From: Solimicrobium silvestre
Lineage (GTDB): Bacteria > Pseudomonadota > Gammaproteobacteria > Burkholderiales > Burkholderiaceae_D
Reading direction: 5' to 3'
DNA: 64,000 nt
NCBI RefSeq assembly: GCF_002976435.1
Contig: NZ_PUGF01000019.1
Coordinates: 1-64,000, forward strand
Shown: in pieces, positions 1 to 7,497 of the stretch
Numbering within the stretch: the first letter of the stretch is position 1
How the letters are laid out: each line of letters opens with the position of its first letter
The notes under the pieces: model-generated
Databases searched by the model: none
Seen by the model: only the letters and a program-made list of their open reading frames with translations
Told to the model about the DNA's origin: nothing
Position numbers and translations under genes: made by a program

Positions 1-155
1 GCACGATCAAATTCTGGATGGGCACGCAGCACTTCCTAATGCGAACGCTAAAACACGTGGCCACCGAAATGAGTTTGCATGTGCTGGCGTACAACATGAA
101 GCGCATGATAAAAATTATCGGGATCGCACCATTAATGCAGGCGGTGCAGGGATGA
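1..155 (+). mobile_element. C-terminal end of an IS1182-type transposase (cut by window edge)
   Basis: The frame starting at base 3 is open to a TGA at 153-155. It reads a basic tail containing TIKFWMGTQHFL, EMSLHVLAYNMKR and MIKIIG. This matches the C-terminal end of DDE transposases of the IS1182/IS5-like group, where a K-x-W-M-G...FL block is followed by E-x-x-L-x-x-L-A-Y-N-L-K-R. Only about 50 residues lie in the window, so integrity of the element cannot be judged. No clear terminal inverted repeat could be paired, because the other end is outside the window. Family identification is by motif memory. Confidence 0.65.
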
Positions 156-406
156 GGTGGGCTTTTTAGGTCGAATCAGAGCTAATTTAAACGCGAATTA
201 GGCCGTTTTATGAATCGCGCTCAAAAAAATGGGATGCTCAAAAGGACTATTTCCGATTAAACTGACGCGTCTTGAGCGGCTTTAAAAAGTCGTTTGAATG
301 GAAAAATTAGGTCGCAGCGCGAATTCTTGTTTTTACACGGCCTCGGCACATAGCCGACGGATTTAATGGCATTCAATTTATTTGAAAGATAGAGGACCTA
401 AATAGT

Positions 407-835
407 ATGCGGCTACACGTCTTATTGATTGCAGGAATTTGTACCTGCGCAAGCGCTCAAGAAACCCAAAAACTTGACATCGGCCATGCAGAAATTTCTG
501 GCGTACTTAAGAATGGGTCAAGGGTTCAACCGGGAGATGATGTTCCAACTGTCCCAGGAAAAACGTATGCAGGATTGCGGCCAGAACGTCGATTGGATGT
601 TAGCGCCATAACCTCTGGGATGGATTCTTCGCCATTGGCTGGCGCTATTAAACTTGGATACCTAGATAATATCCAGCTCATCATGGATGCGCGTCAAACG
701 GCCGAGTACAAACGTCTTTATGGCAAACATGTGGTCGTCGATTGTAATATTGATTATATTGGACGATATTACACACCAGTATTCTGTGGCGTTGTGTCGA
801 TTGTTTTGAAGCCTTCAGAAACGTCCAGTAAATGA
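407..835 (+). CDS. Small secreted protein of unknown function
   Basis: This 142-residue protein opens with a short signal peptide (MRLHVLLIAGICTCASA, cleavage likely before QETQ), so export to the periplasm is likely. A GAGGA ribosome binding site lies about 10 bases before the ATG, which supports this start. The mature part has no motif I recognise. It holds two cysteines in its C-terminal third (VVVDCNIDY and VFCGVV) that could form a disulfide. It is the first of several same-strand small secreted or membrane proteins separated by non-coding filler. A second overlapping frame (429-611) is a shadow. Function unknown. Confidence 0.65.
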   Translation: MRLHVLLIAGICTCASAQETQKLDIGHAEISGVLKNGSRVQPGDDVPTVPGKTYAGLRPERRLDVSAITSGMDSSPLAGAIKLGYLDNIQLIMDARQTAEYKRLYGKHVVVDCNIDYIGRYYTPVFCGVVSIVLKPSETSSK

Positions 836-905
836 CAGGCGACACTCGGCATTTTTCGGAAGCTCGACCAGGGCATGTACTTTACGAAACCTGGCGAAAA
901 ATGAA

Positions 906-1541
906 ATGAATAAATGGCCTTTTCATTTAGTTTTCCTCACATTGTCCTTAGTCTTGATTATGGCGCACGCCGAGAAGGCGGACAGCCAGCAAGACTTGCA
1001 CATTCGGGCGGAATCGCAAACCTACGACGGCAACAAAAAAGTGACTGTACACATCGGCAATGTGCACGTGACGAAAGGAACCTTGGTCATTGATGCGGCG
1101 CGTATGGAAGTTGTTCAGGACGCCAATGGCGGTAACGTAGGTACGCTGTTTAGTGGCCCAGAAAAATTGGTGCATTACCGCCAAAAGAGAGATGGTGGGC
1201 CTGACCTTTGGGTCGAAGGTGAGGCCGATAAGGCTGTTTATGACGATACTCTTGGACAAATCAAACTGTATAACAAGGCACATCTGATCCTACTCGACGG
1301 AAAAAATAAAACCCATGAAAGTTCGGGAATCTATATTTCCTACGATAGCCGAACAGATTTTATGTCAATGAATAACACCTTGGATGGTGTTAGCGTTCCC
1401 GGTGCTGGTTTTACCGATGTTGTAATTTATCCTTTGGTAAAAAAGGAAGCGGATTTAAAATCGCCGACATCCAAGTCAGGCGATTCTTCCGGAAATAAAC
1501 CAGCTACCAAATCGCCACCAAATTCCACTGAGCTGCACTGA
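906..1541 (+). CDS. LptA/OstA-like periplasmic protein, divergent paralogue
   Basis: The 211-residue product has an N-terminal signal segment (residues 1-23, ending ...MAHAEKA) and then the LptA/OstA-like fold pattern. LHIRAESQTYDGNKK, a VTVHIGNVHVTKGTLVI strand pair and a DAARMEVV strand correspond to the 'add a term, bit in the bridge' beta-jellyroll repeat. LptA forms the periplasmic bridge carrying lipopolysaccharide to the outer membrane. It is normally encoded beside lptC, lptB and rpoN; none of these is here, so this is probably an accessory copy with its own role. The C-terminal 35 residues are Ser/Pro/Lys-rich and look disordered. The ribosome binding site is weak. Confidence 0.6.
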   Translation: MNKWPFHLVFLTLSLVLIMAHAEKADSQQDLHIRAESQTYDGNKKVTVHIGNVHVTKGTLVIDAARMEVVQDANGGNVGTLFSGPEKLVHYRQKRDGGPDLWVEGEADKAVYDDTLGQIKLYNKAHLILLDGKNKTHESSGIYISYDSRTDFMSMNNTLDGVSVPGAGFTDVVIYPLVKKEADLKSPTSKSGDSSGNKPATKSPPNSTELH

Positions 1542-1662
1542 TTTGCCTGTTATTGAATGTCATCTGTCGGAAACCATATCTGTCTCTTCAGGGCACAGTC
1601 CTGGCAATCACTGAAAAGCCTCAATGACGGCAATCTGATCTGACCCGCCAGAGAACAGAAAA

Positions 1663-1727
1663 ATTGCTATTTTTAATTTTTTAAATTATTGTTTGACGGC
1701 TGTGAATGGCGGCAATGCGCGAGACAG
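1663..1727. repeat. Degenerate 65-bp direct repeat, copy A
   Basis: This stretch aligns without gaps to 2864-2928 at 53 of 65 positions (about 82 percent, counted by eye). Both copies start attgctattt, pass through an AT-rich core (aattattgtttg) and end caatgcgc-agacag. Both lie in the filler after a gene. It is not coding in any convincing frame. Confidence 0.7.
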
Positions 1728-1826
1728 AAGACAGTGCCGTATGCCGGCATCCGCTCGGTGTCGGCACTTTTCGGACGTTGGACGCCTTGAGCAGAAATTG
1801 GTTAATTAACTTTAAATTGGGTCCCC

Positions 1827-2326
1827 ATGCGTAAATATACCGTGGCAATATTGGTGATTATTTCCCTGTTTTTCCGATGATCGCACAAGCAGAATACTGT
1901 TGGATGATTGGCTGTATTGGTAATGTGGGGTACGTATATATTCCAGCAAGCCAAATGATTGTTAAGGCAGACACAACGGAGATGGACTTTAACGGTGCTA
2001 AATATAAGTTAGATCAATCAAATAAACTCTTGAAAGAATTTGGTTTGCCTTCTGTCGGCACTACGGTTGAACTTAATATTAATGCGACACTCCTTGCAAA
2101 AGATGAAATTGACTCATCATCAGTGCTCCAGGAAATTAAGCAACCTTGGTTTAATTTGGATAAGGAGCAATTGAAAGTTCAGTTGCATAATTATGACTTT
2201 AGCGAGAATTTTTTAGGCGGGGGCCTGATGAGATCAGGAGCGCGTTTCAAGGTTTTAGGTTATGTAGGTGATTATTTCTATGGGCATTCGAGATTATTTG
2301 CTCTCGTTTACATTGAATCAGATTGA
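1827..2326 (+). pseudogene. Secreted protein gene with a frameshift inside the signal peptide
   Basis: An ATG at 1827 reads MRKYTVAILVIISLFF, a typical signal peptide start, and then hits TGA at 1878-1880. The downstream frame, open from 1877, reads MIAQAEYCWMIGCIG and continues to 2326. Adding one base in the tttttcc run near 1875 joins them as ...SLFF-P-MIAQAEY, a complete signal peptide with an AQA cleavage site. The gene is therefore either inactivated by a 1-base deletion, affected by a sequencing error, or translated from the inner ATG as a 149-residue cytoplasmic form. The mature part has early cysteines (YCWMIGCIG) and no recognised domain. Confidence 0.65.
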
Positions 2327-2437
2327 AGTGAAATTCGCCTGAATTCGGCACATACCGGCCACTGACCTTTACTACCAATTTGCAGTTATGAAATCGTTTT
2401 TTTGACCACCGTTAATTCAATAATATTGGAGTGAATT

Positions 2438-2854
2438 TTGAACTTTGAATTCAAGACTCAGGACGTTGACTGGACAGTTGTTGCATCAATTTTTCAACAA
2501 GTGGGATGGGGTAATCGCCAACCAGCGGAGATTCGTTCCGCATTCGAAAAAAGTAGCTATGTAATATTCGCATACGATGGCGCCGAATTAGTTGCGTTCG
2601 GAAGAACCATGGACGACGGCCAGTACTACGCGCTTTTGGTCGATATTGTTGTAAAACCTGACCGGCAACAATCGGGCCTAGGTCGAGAAATTGTGAATTA
2701 TCTCAAGTCACAATTAGTGGGCTACAAATTCATTACATTAACTGCAGCACCAGGAAAAGAAGAGTTTTATTTAAAATTAGGGTGGCAACGGCAGGCGACG
2801 GCGCTCATCTGGCCAGTGTCAGAAGAGCAGCAAAGACTACATGTGACATCCTAG
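2438..2854 (+). CDS. GNAT-family N-acetyltransferase
   Basis: The 138-residue protein is of the GNAT fold and would acetylate an unknown small-molecule or peptide amine with acetyl-CoA. Motif A is clear at about residues 69-84 (VDIVVKPDRQQSGLGREI, the R/Q-x-x-G-x-G/A pyrophosphate loop). Near the C-terminus FYLKLGW matches the usual FY-x-x-x-GF element. It starts at a TTG with GGAG about 7 bases upstream. It stands alone among small unknown genes, which gives no substrate clue. A relic of a second acetyltransferase lies about 150 bases downstream. Confidence 0.85.
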   Translation: MNFEFKTQDVDWTVVASIFQQVGWGNRQPAEIRSAFEKSSYVIFAYDGAELVAFGRTMDDGQYYALLVDIVVKPDRQQSGLGREIVNYLKSQLVGYKFITLTAAPGKEEFYLKLGWQRQATALIWPVSEEQQRLHVTS

Positions 2855-2863
2855 AATCAAGTA

Positions 2864-2928
2864 ATTGCTATTTCAAATATTTTGAATTATTGTTTGCCAG
2901 CGATGAATTCCCGCAATGCGCAAGACAG
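2864..2928. repeat. Degenerate 65-bp direct repeat, copy B
   Basis: This is the second copy of the element at 1663-1727, with 12 differences over 65 ungapped positions. It begins ten bases after the GNAT stop codon. The two copies sit in different intergenic gaps about 1.2 kb apart, which suggests duplication of filler DNA together with a gene. Confidence 0.7.
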
Positions 2929-3000
2929 CGGCCAGTCAAGAATTTCAGTATCGGACGGCTGGCGGCACAAACGAGCCAGTCGCCACGCAGGTCAAAATAT

Positions 3001-3075
3001 AAAAGCGAAGTCTATGCAGCACTAGGATTTCGTATGGTTCGCAAGTCATTGATATTAGCTACATTCAAGGGTTAG
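3001..3075 (+). pseudogene. C-terminal relic of a second GNAT acetyltransferase
   Basis: The frame ending at TAG 3073-3075 reads KSEVYAALGFRMVRKSLI followed by LATFKG. The VYAALGFRMV segment matches the C-terminal FY-x-x-x-GF element of GNAT enzymes, and the intact acetyltransferase upstream has FYLKLGW at the same place. Nothing upstream in this frame carries the acetyl-CoA binding motif, so only the tail survives. The stop lies just before the ATG of the next gene. Confidence 0.45.
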
Positions 3076-3077
3076 AA

Positions 3078-3353
3078 ATGAAAGAATTAGTTTGTGACGT
3101 AGTGATCGGTTTTTCTGGACTGCTAATATTTCTAAACTGGGGCGGTATGATCTCCGCTATTTATTCCAAAAAATGTTATTCATTTGCACCGCCCTTCATG
3201 GCAGGTTTAGCTTCGATGATTGCAATGCTTGTTCAACCGAATATGCAAATTCGTGCGCTCTCGTGGATTCCGTTAGTGCTAGATCCAAGTATTGCATTGG
3301 CGATGTCATGTATTGCATTTAATTACTTTCGAAGAAAGCACCAAAATAAGTAG
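3078..3353 (+). CDS. Small integral membrane protein, unknown
   Basis: The 91-residue product is mostly hydrophobic, with about three membrane segments (roughly residues 5-25, 38-55 and 63-83) and a basic C-terminus (FRRKHQNK) that should stay in the cytoplasm. There is no cleavable signal peptide and no recognised domain. AAGGG lies about 9 bases before the ATG. The gene begins two bases after the stop of the acetyltransferase relic, so it may once have been co-transcribed with it. Confidence 0.55.
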   Translation: MKELVCDVVIGFSGLLIFLNWGGMISAIYSKKCYSFAPPFMAGLASMIAMLVQPNMQIRALSWIPLVLDPSIALAMSCIAFNYFRRKHQNK

Positions 3354-3584
3354 GCCAATTAATTTTATAAACTGGCTGGCAAGATCCGCCGCACATTGCC
3401 GTCATTGCCGGTTCAATCGAATTTGAAGCTAATAAGACATAAATGGAACGTAAATTGATTGATGAAAATCGAGTTCTTCTGTGGAGAGTTTAGCTTCGTC
3501 CGAGGTTCGCTTTCAGGAAAATATTTCTGGACCGCATTGGAGCCTCTCGCCCGCCCACCGTTATATTTGATCGACAATTGAATT

Positions 3585-4139
3585 ATGTCTAGACAGTTTC
3601 TACCGATACTATTCTATTTTGTAATTGCACCATCCATTTCTTCAATTACGGTTGGTAAAGAAGTTCCCTGTCACTACGAGGAGTCAAGAATAGTTGGCTA
3701 TGAAATGACGACTGATTTTAGGAGACTTTCTTACATAACCGCCGACGGCCAAAGCGTGTTCTTGGCAGAAGCCGGGGATGGAGCTATCTTGGAGGGCGAT
3801 TTTAGAGCCGCACGTGGAACCAAATCGGAGTATTTTGAACCATGGGCAGACGTTTCCGAAGTTCGATATTCTGATCCAAAACTCTCGAGAAAAAAACTAC
3901 TGGATTTTAAGATAATCTACGTGCCATTGAACTACGCATTGAAGTCCGTTGATCTTGGTTTAAGCGACGACTGGAAAATATACAACTATGTGTACGACTA
4001 CGATCAGCATAAGAAAACCTATGATGAAAAAGTGTGGCAATTCCTGGTGAAGAATACAATGACTGGAGCCACAAATACGATAATAGCGTCCGATGTTGAG
4101 AAGGTGTTGCTGGCACGATGTAATTTAAAGCACCCCTAA
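3585..4139 (+). CDS. Secreted protein of unknown function
   Basis: The 184-residue product has a hydrophobic N-terminal signal segment (MSRQFLPILFYFVIAPSISS) and a mature part rich in aromatic residues and charge. The mature region carries cysteines near its start (VPCHYEE) and near its end (LLARCNLKHP), which could pair in the periplasm. No domain is recognised. The codon use and AT-rich setting resemble the neighbouring small genes. The ribosome binding site is poor, so the exact start is uncertain. Confidence 0.55.
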   Translation: MSRQFLPILFYFVIAPSISSITVGKEVPCHYEESRIVGYEMTTDFRRLSYITADGQSVFLAEAGDGAILEGDFRAARGTKSEYFEPWADVSEVRYSDPKLSRKKLLDFKIIYVPLNYALKSVDLGLSDDWKIYNYVYDYDQHKKTYDEKVWQFLVKNTMTGATNTIIASDVEKVLLARCNLKHP

Positions 4140-4302
4140 TGGGATGTTCTAAAGAACGACTTAAAGTGTTGTGTGGCGGGTGTCAGACCTAAAGCTGCCT
4201 TTGACGGTACGTCGGCATCTGGGCACAATCGGCACTAAGCGGTCGAATTACGTTGAGTGCAATTTGACTTTTTAACTTTAATTTTAATTTTGAAAGAGCT
4301 TG

Positions 4303-4704
4303 ATGAAAATATTTGGAACATTTTTCCTGTTATTTTTGATGAATTGGTCATATGCGGAGAATTCTATGGATGGATATTACCGCTCAATTCGATCCGCTGA
4401 TTGTTTTGTGGATTCAACAAAGTCGGAAATTTGCCAAGTTGAACAAGGTCTAAACATTAAGCACCGAAGTAAGGATAGTTATTTCATATGGATTCATACT
4501 GAAGGAAATTACGGGCATATCTGCTCCTATAAAGAAATTGGAAAATTGTTAGGCTCAAGCCTTGTCGTTGATAAAGATAATTGTAGGGTAGTGATACAAG
4601 TTGATAATGATGTGGCAAAAATTCGCGTGACTGGTGAGAGTTGCGAAGCAAATTATTGTGGGGCAAACGTCGATCTCAACGTTGACGGATTAAAACGGAA
4701 ATAG
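4303..4704 (+). CDS. Small cysteine-containing secreted protein, unknown
   Basis: The 133-residue protein has a signal peptide (MKIFGTFFLLFLMNWSYA, cleavage before ENSM). The mature domain has six cysteines (ADCFVD, EICQVE, HICSYK, DNCRVV, ESCEANYC), an even number that suggests three disulfides in the periplasm. I chose the ATG at 4303, with GAAAGAG upstream, over the TTG three bases earlier. The spaced C-Y-C and beta-rich composition resemble small exported inhibitor or immunity-like proteins, but that is only an impression. No family is recognised. Confidence 0.55.
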   Translation: MKIFGTFFLLFLMNWSYAENSMDGYYRSIRSADCFVDSTKSEICQVEQGLNIKHRSKDSYFIWIHTEGNYGHICSYKEIGKLLGSSLVVDKDNCRVVIQVDNDVAKIRVTGESCEANYCGANVDLNVDGLKRK

Positions 4705-4802
4705 AAATGCAACTGTCTCAACCCGGCACAATCCCGCCCGTCGATTGCACTGCCCATTTGGCTCATTGTCGACGAATCTAATAACTCATGTATCCATACT
4801 GT

Positions 4803-5891
4803 ATGCGTAAAATATTAATAGCATTGTTGATGATAATATGCTCCACGCTTTGTAACTTTTCATTGGCGGCGGCAAAAGAAGGCACCCTAATTAAAATTGG
4901 GGATATTAGTTTTGGTAATGGACTACCTGTTGGCCTTGCGAGCGACAAAATTGGGAATATTTATATTGCCGACTTTTTTAAAAATCAAATTCTAAAGATT
5001 AATAGGGACAAAACGACGGTTGTAATTGCAGGGGACGGAAAATTGGGTTACCGAGATGGTTCAGGAAAAATCGCCCGATTTAGTGGTCCAAGCGCAATTG
5101 CAATAGATGACGGTGGGAACGTGATCGTAGCGGATTCTGGAAATAATCTTATACGAAAAATTAGCAAAGACGGAATTGTCTCAACGGTTGCGGGGGAATT
5201 TGAATGGTACAAAGACCCCAGTGTTCAAGACAGGAATGGCGCTCGGGACGGAGCGGCAACAAAGGCTCGCTTCAATTACCCGCAAGGCGTTGCAGTGGAC
5301 TCTCGTGGCAATATTTACGTATCAGATTCGCAAAGCCAACGTATCCGATTGATTTCCCCAAAAGGTATTGTTTCAACGTTGTCAGGAATAAGTACGTGGT
5401 ATCGGATCGGTTATGTCGATGGAACTGCTAGTAACGCGGTGTTCTACTATCCCGAAGGCCTTGCTTTTGGATCAGACGGCTTTCTGTATGTCGCTGATAA
5501 TAATGCTATAAGAAAAATAGCTCCCGATGGATCAGTTTCAACTCTAGCAGGAGGGCAGCGGGCCCGAATTGCAGCATCAAAGAATGAACCGTTTAAATAC
5601 ACAGGCGGCAACATCGATGGGGCACCCCAAATCGCAGAATTCGCAGCACCAGTTGCACTGGCTATTGACAATCAAGGGAATATTTATGTGGCCGACGAAA
5701 ATAATAAGGCAATCCGCAAGGTTGCGCCGGATGGAAACACCACAACTTTACTGGATCTCTCAAAATACTATCCGGCAGATACCAATCCGCCGACTGCGAG
5801 ATCCGGTGCTCCGATTGGAATAACTATGTTGCCTGACGGCTCGTTGGTAATATGTGTGCCGGGTGGAATATATAAATATAGTGTGAATTAA
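4803..5891 (+). CDS. Secreted NHL-repeat beta-propeller protein
   Basis: The product (about 362 residues from the ATG at 4803) begins with a signal peptide (MRKILIALLMIICSTLC...). It then carries five NHL-type blades of the pattern P-x-G/A-x-A-x-D-x-x-G-N-I/V-Y-V-A-D-x-x-N-x-x-I-R-K-I. Clear examples are FSGPSAIAIDDGGNVIVAD, FNYPQGVAVDSRGNIYVSD and FAAPVALAIDNQGNIYVAD. NHL propellers are usually binding scaffolds; no catalytic addition is visible. An ATG five codons upstream (4788) is also possible; neither start has a good ribosome binding site. It is the last of the same-strand secreted genes. Confidence 0.75.
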   Translation: MRKILIALLMIICSTLCNFSLAAAKEGTLIKIGDISFGNGLPVGLASDKIGNIYIADFFKNQILKINRDKTTVVIAGDGKLGYRDGSGKIARFSGPSAIAIDDGGNVIVADSGNNLIRKISKDGIVSTVAGEFEWYKDPSVQDRNGARDGAATKARFNYPQGVAVDSRGNIYVSDSQSQRIRLISPKGIVSTLSGISTWYRIGYVDGTASNAVFYYPEGLAFGSDGFLYVADNNAIRKIAPDGSVSTLAGGQRARIAASKNEPFKYTGGNIDGAPQIAEFAAPVALAIDNQGNIYVADENNKAIRKVAPDGNTTTLLDLSKYYPADTNPPTARSGAPIGITMLPDGSLVICVPGGIYKYSVN

Positions 5892-5998
5892 CATTCAATA
5901 TTTCTATGCGCGGAGTGCATTTCGAATGACCGGTGTGTAGAACCTCGACTGTCGCTTCAGGGCACAACAGAGTCAGTCGCCATCAAAAATTCAACGTC

Positions 5999-6031
5999 AA
6001 CTAAATGGCGGCGGTTACACGCCATTTAGTT
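5999..6031. repeat. Perfect 12-bp inverted repeat
   Basis: The arms aactaaatggcg and cgccatttagtt are separated by nine bases. The hairpin lies about 110 bases after the NHL gene stop and has only a weak T run, so it could be a terminator or the tip of a small repeat element. Confidence 0.55.
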
Positions 6032-6239
6032 AAGCACGGTAGATACTGTCTTGACCGTCAAGCAAAATCAGCATTAATCGCCCTATTCCGCCAGTAACGC
6101 CGCACGATAAATCAATTCGCGTTCAATTCGAAGCGTTGATCAAGTCGATGAAATAGCCGCCTTCGTGCGTAAAATGTAAGCGTGCTGCCAGCACCGTTCT
6201 GAACATCGCGCGAATAATTTACGTTTATCTGAGGGGTGA

Positions 6240-6365
6240 AAGTACCTAAGTCAATATGTCATCGGTATGGATTTTATCCGGGACAAGGGTGTAACGCTGC
6301 CGTGCGTCGACAAGTGGTTGGATACGGCCTGCGCTGCCGTAAATGGTCTACGTGTCAGTGAATAG
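6240..6365 (+). pseudogene. Coding relic of unknown origin
   Basis: Between TGA 6237-6239 and TAG 6363-6365 one frame is open and protein-like. It contains YVIGMDFIRDKGVTLPCVDK and then WLDTACAAVNGLRVSE. It could start at ATG 6267 (32 residues), but no ribosome binding site is seen. The helix-like pattern looks like the end of an enzyme domain; I cannot name the family. It is probably a remnant. Confidence 0.3.
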
Positions 6366-6538
6366 ACCAGGTGCGAAACGCGCAACGCATTGAACTGATC
6401 ATTGACCGTAATCAAATTACCAGCTGACAGCTTGTGCCAAGTTTTTTTTAATTATCAACAGTAATATTCGTAACGAGCGTGCCTAAATTAATGTCAAAAA
6501 TGCTTGACGCTTTACATCGCATTACCCGATACTTCAGG

Positions 6539-6742
6539 CTTCCCTGAGAAAAAGGGGAAGCAGGTTTGAGAGCCTGCTCTACTACAACCCGCACGAACGG
6601 CGCGAGCCGTTTTTTACGTGCGTGTACTGTCGCGCCTCTTCATCGGGCGGCAGTAACAGGAGCCTTCGGGCTGCTGGTTTTGGTTGTAGTGCCAGTCTCT
6701 CAACCTGCTATTTGCCGCCCACCCGTGTAATAGCGGGTGGCG
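6539..6742 (+). ncRNA. Candidate structured leader RNA upstream of the 105-residue protein gene
   Basis: At least six hairpins can be paired by eye in about 200 bases. They are 6539-6544/6555-6560; 6559-6564/6573-6578; a two-part stem 6590-6595/6617-6622 enclosing 6596-6601/6606-6611 with a GCGA (GNRA) loop and a following T run; a UUCG-capped hairpin agcc-ttcg-ggct at 6661-6672; a long closing stem gggcggc 6645-6651 / gccgccc 6714-6720; and ccacccg 6719-6725 / cgggtgg 6734-6740 just before the ribosome binding site. The last two stems share bases 6719-6720 and so exclude each other partly, as in regulatory leaders. I cannot assign a known RNA family; pairing was not computed. Confidence 0.45.
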
Positions 6743-6769
6743 TTCAAACCGAACTGGAAGGAACACACC

Positions 6770-7087
6770 ATGACCAGCATCGATCAGCAACACACACAAC
6801 AACTTCGTCCACTTATCACCCACCTCGCCGTCGACACGATTGACACCTATACACAGGCGCGTGACATCGTCAGAGATTTTTCGGCTATTTTTGAAGTACT
6901 CGATCATCTTGCCCTGACAGATTTTTCCAATGAGCGCATTGCACCCATCTTATTCCGGGCAGGATTTTGTCACGCGACGGAACGGCTCAAATTCATTGAC
7001 GAAAAAATTTCCGAGGCTTATAAGACGCTTGATGATCTGAAAACGGACAGCAGTCCCGCTTTCAAGACCAGTAGTGATGCCAATTAA
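6770..7087 (+). CDS. Small soluble protein of unknown function behind a structured leader
   Basis: This 105-residue, mostly helical, acidic protein is preceded by GGAAGGA about 8 bases before ATG 6770, a strong ribosome binding site that sets the start (an upstream in-frame ATG at 6737 lies inside the leader hairpin). Segments include ARDIVRDFSAIFEVLDHLAL and ATERLKFIDEKISEAYKTLD. No signal peptide, membrane segment or known domain is seen. Its size and helical pattern resemble small unknown proteins carried by conjugative elements in proteobacteria, but that is an impression. The notable feature is the folded leader directly upstream. Confidence 0.6.
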   Translation: MTSIDQQHTQQLRPLITHLAVDTIDTYTQARDIVRDFSAIFEVLDHLALTDFSNERIAPILFRAGFCHATERLKFIDEKISEAYKTLDDLKTDSSPAFKTSSDAN

Positions 7088-7184
7088 AACCTAGTTTCAC
7101 TTTTAGCTGGATTGATGCATCAAACAGATTGAATAAATGACTGTTTTATCAGGTTGATGCGTCACACCTCTTCGACTAATTAAA

Positions 7185-7458
7185 TCATTCTTCACCATCT
7201 TCACGTGTCGGATAAACACCCAAATCCAACACCCATTCCGCCGCTTCCACCTCAAACCATTCCTTAAACATCTCTAACGTGCGGAACTTCCCAGGTATCG
7301 CGTGAGTAATTGATTGCCTCCAACATCTGCGCAAAAAAATGCGACCAGTGCTCTTTAATAAATTCATCGCTGTCCTGCAAACTACCTTCAAATGAGGCAA
7401 TTCTGCACGATGCACAGGGCAGAATGAAAGGAGCTTGACAAACGAAACGTTCGCTCAT
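7185..7458 (-). pseudogene. Small soluble protein gene with an internal frameshift
   Basis: Read on the minus strand, the frame from ATG 7458 gives MSERFVCQAPFILPCASCRI and continues through HWSHFFAQMLEAI and TWEVP to a stop at 7264. The adjacent frame, open to 7185, continues in the same style with RTLEMFKEWFEVEAAEWVLD. A one-base change near 7280-7290 would join them into a protein of about 90 residues ending YPTREDGEE. The fused product has a CxxC pair (CASC) and no recognised family. Either a real mutation or a sequence error. It faces away from the cupin gene, with the operator at 7463-7484 between them. Confidence 0.55.
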
Positions 7459-7462
7459 ATTA

Positions 7463-7484
7463 TGCCTACCTACTAGTCGGCATA
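7463..7484. promoter_or_regulatory. Palindromic operator, probably for the TetR regulator encoded at 8175-8759
   Basis: The palindrome ATGCCTAC-CTACTA-GTCGGCAT has 7 of 8 arm positions paired. Its core CCTACCTACTAGTCGG matches, at the same spacing, the core CCTACCTTTTAGTAGG before the SDR gene (8785-8803). It lies in the 39-base gap between the divergent frameshifted gene and the cupin gene, so it could govern both. Confidence 0.6.
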
Positions 7485-7497
7485 TTAACTCTAAATC

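Larger units (their letters stand above)
5892..6538. other. Gene-free, decayed stretch
   Basis: No intact gene is visible over about 650 bases. The stretch holds the inverted repeat at 5999-6031, a coding-like relic at 6240-6365, and short open fragments on the minus strand such as one near 6129-6212 (MFRTVLAARLHF... then stop). The composition resembles the filler between the upstream small genes. I read it as eroded accessory DNA at the edge of a mobile or formerly mobile segment. Confidence 0.5.

Noticed and set aside
2782-3000. Frame continuing from the GNAT gene end to the acetyltransferase relic
   Set aside because: It crosses the repeat copy B and has no coding character before 3001; only the last part looks like a protein.
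1-6000. Possible integron cassette array (same-strand small genes with spacers)
   Set aside because: No attC-like site (R-Y-Y-Y-A-A-C / G-T-T-R-R-R-Y pairs with imperfect long palindrome) could be found in the gaps, and no integrase is in the window.
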